From Ruminiclostridium sufflavum DSM 19573 (lineage in GTDB: Bacteria; Bacillota; Clostridia; Acetivibrionales; DSM-1351), in the NCBI RefSeq assembly GCF_003208175.1, contig NZ_QKMR01000005.1, forward strand, positions 150,298 to 214,297: 64,000 bases of DNA, given 5' to 3'. This document shows, piece by piece, positions 63,688 through 64,000 of this stretch. The translations under genes were made by a program, and so were the position numbers. Position 1 is the first letter of the stretch. Each line of letters begins with the position of its first letter. The notes beneath the pieces were generated by a model. It was not told the DNA's origin and did no database searches. It saw only the letters and a list, made by a program, of their open reading frames with translations.

Positions 63688-64000
63688 GCGCTTAATCTTG
63701 GGGTGTCTTGCTTGAGTCTTTATGACACCATGATGGCAATTCGGGTGACCATGGCAGATAGGGTGTCAGAGATTCTTGCGTTAATTCTTTCAAGCCCGGC
63801 AATTTTGACAGTAGATATACCAAATACATATATGGGTTGAGTTGATTCGCTTTCGCAGACTCAATCATGCTGTATACAAGGGCACTGGCTTTAGCTCCAC
63901 GGGTCGTATCGGCAAAGAGCCAGTTTTTCCTGCCTGTGACATAAGGTCTAATAGCATTTTCAGCACGATTGTTGGATATTTCAATTCGTCCATCCAGCAG
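63684..64000 (-). mobile_element. IS66-family insertion sequence, right part, continues past the window
   Basis: Terminal sequence GTAAGCGCTT at 63684 is typical of IS66 ends; the transposase gene tail follows directly. Confidence 0.85.
63692..64000 (-). CDS. tnpC: IS66 transposase TnpC, C-terminal part
   Basis: 103 codons read off the window edge. The C-terminal catalytic block has ISNNRAENAIRPYVTGRKNW (holding the catalytic Glu), FADTTRGAKASALVYSMIESAKAN and the IS66 C-terminal element TPYLPWSPELP. Stop TAA at 63692-63694, 8 bases inside the element end. Confidence 0.9.
   Translation of the reverse strand: MLDGRIEISNNRAENAIRPYVTGRKNWLFADTTRGAKASALVYSMIESAKANQLNPYMYLVYLLSKLPGLKELTQESLTPYLPWSPELPSWCHKDSSKTPQD

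Overview
The window reads as chromosome of a low-GC, endospore-forming, anaerobic Firmicute of the class Clostridia. Supporting signs are purine-rich Shine-Dalgarno sites with many TTG/GTG starts, spore germination genes (cwlJ, gerQ, gerM-like), a radical-SAM/TIGR03936/rng block beside rplU-prp-rpmA, a probable Re-citrate synthase next to an Aquifex-type aconitase, and DUF4364, TSCPD and YtxH proteins. A cellulolytic Ruminiclostridium-like species is my best guess, from gene style only.

Layout. 1-8.4 kb: end of a plsC-like gene, tRNA-Pro, radical SAM protein, TIGR03936 protein, RNase G, L21-Prp-L27, Obg and YhbY. 8.4-13.5 kb (minus strand): a two-component system followed by an ABC exporter. 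13.8-25.3 kb: glycogen synthase, a TSCPD protein, YtxH and DUF948-like proteins, a PP2C-TM-LysM protein, a YcdB/SLH surface protein, a lipoprotein deacetylase and small unknown genes. 25.3-28.1 kb (minus): argG-argH. 28.4-31.3 kb: ruvCAB-queH. 31.6-36.7 kb: cell-wall amidase, gerM-like lipoprotein, rph-rdgB-phosphoesterase. 36.8-37 kb: tRNA-Gly and tRNA-Arg. 37.1-40 kb (minus): gerQ, cwlJ, mtnN and a ferredoxin. 40.2-42.6 kb: an SPFH/ribbon-helix-helix pair and a chemoreceptor-like protein. 42.9-47.4 kb: Re-citrate synthase, aconitase, GntR regulator and tRNA-Glu. 47.7-57.3 kb: RNA modification enzymes, a methyltransferase, a lone carbohydrate-binding domain, a deacetylase, ahcY-mtaD, small unknown genes and 5-formyl-THF cyclo-ligase. 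57.3-60.2 kb: a repeat-rich scar with a truncated and an intact serine recombinase. 60.4-64 kb: ECF sigma/anti-sigma, a membrane methyltransferase, and an acetyltransferase-like gene cut by an IS66 element that runs off the window.

How things work together. Several blocks are conserved neighbourhoods: rplU-prp-rpmA-obg (Prp trims the L27 N terminus), ruvC-ruvA-ruvB, gerM-rph-rdgB-phosphoesterase, argG-argH, cwlJ+gerQ. The Re-citrate synthase/aconitase pair has a consensus promoter whose -10 box lies inside a perfect palindrome; the GntR gene just downstream is the natural candidate to bind it. ahcY and mtaD side by side suggest S-adenosylhomocysteine recycling through a deaminated intermediate.

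The most unusual signal is a family of small, palindromic, MITE-like repeats (ends close to AAAGTCAATTAC / GTAATTGACTTT) present about 16 times between genes. Copies supply a Shine-Dalgarno site, a stop codon, and probably a terminator. A second recurrent pattern is a GCC-loop-GGC mini-hairpin directly before GTGGAGGTTAAT-ATG style starts. I see no CRISPR array, rRNA, prophage or clear metabolite riboswitch.
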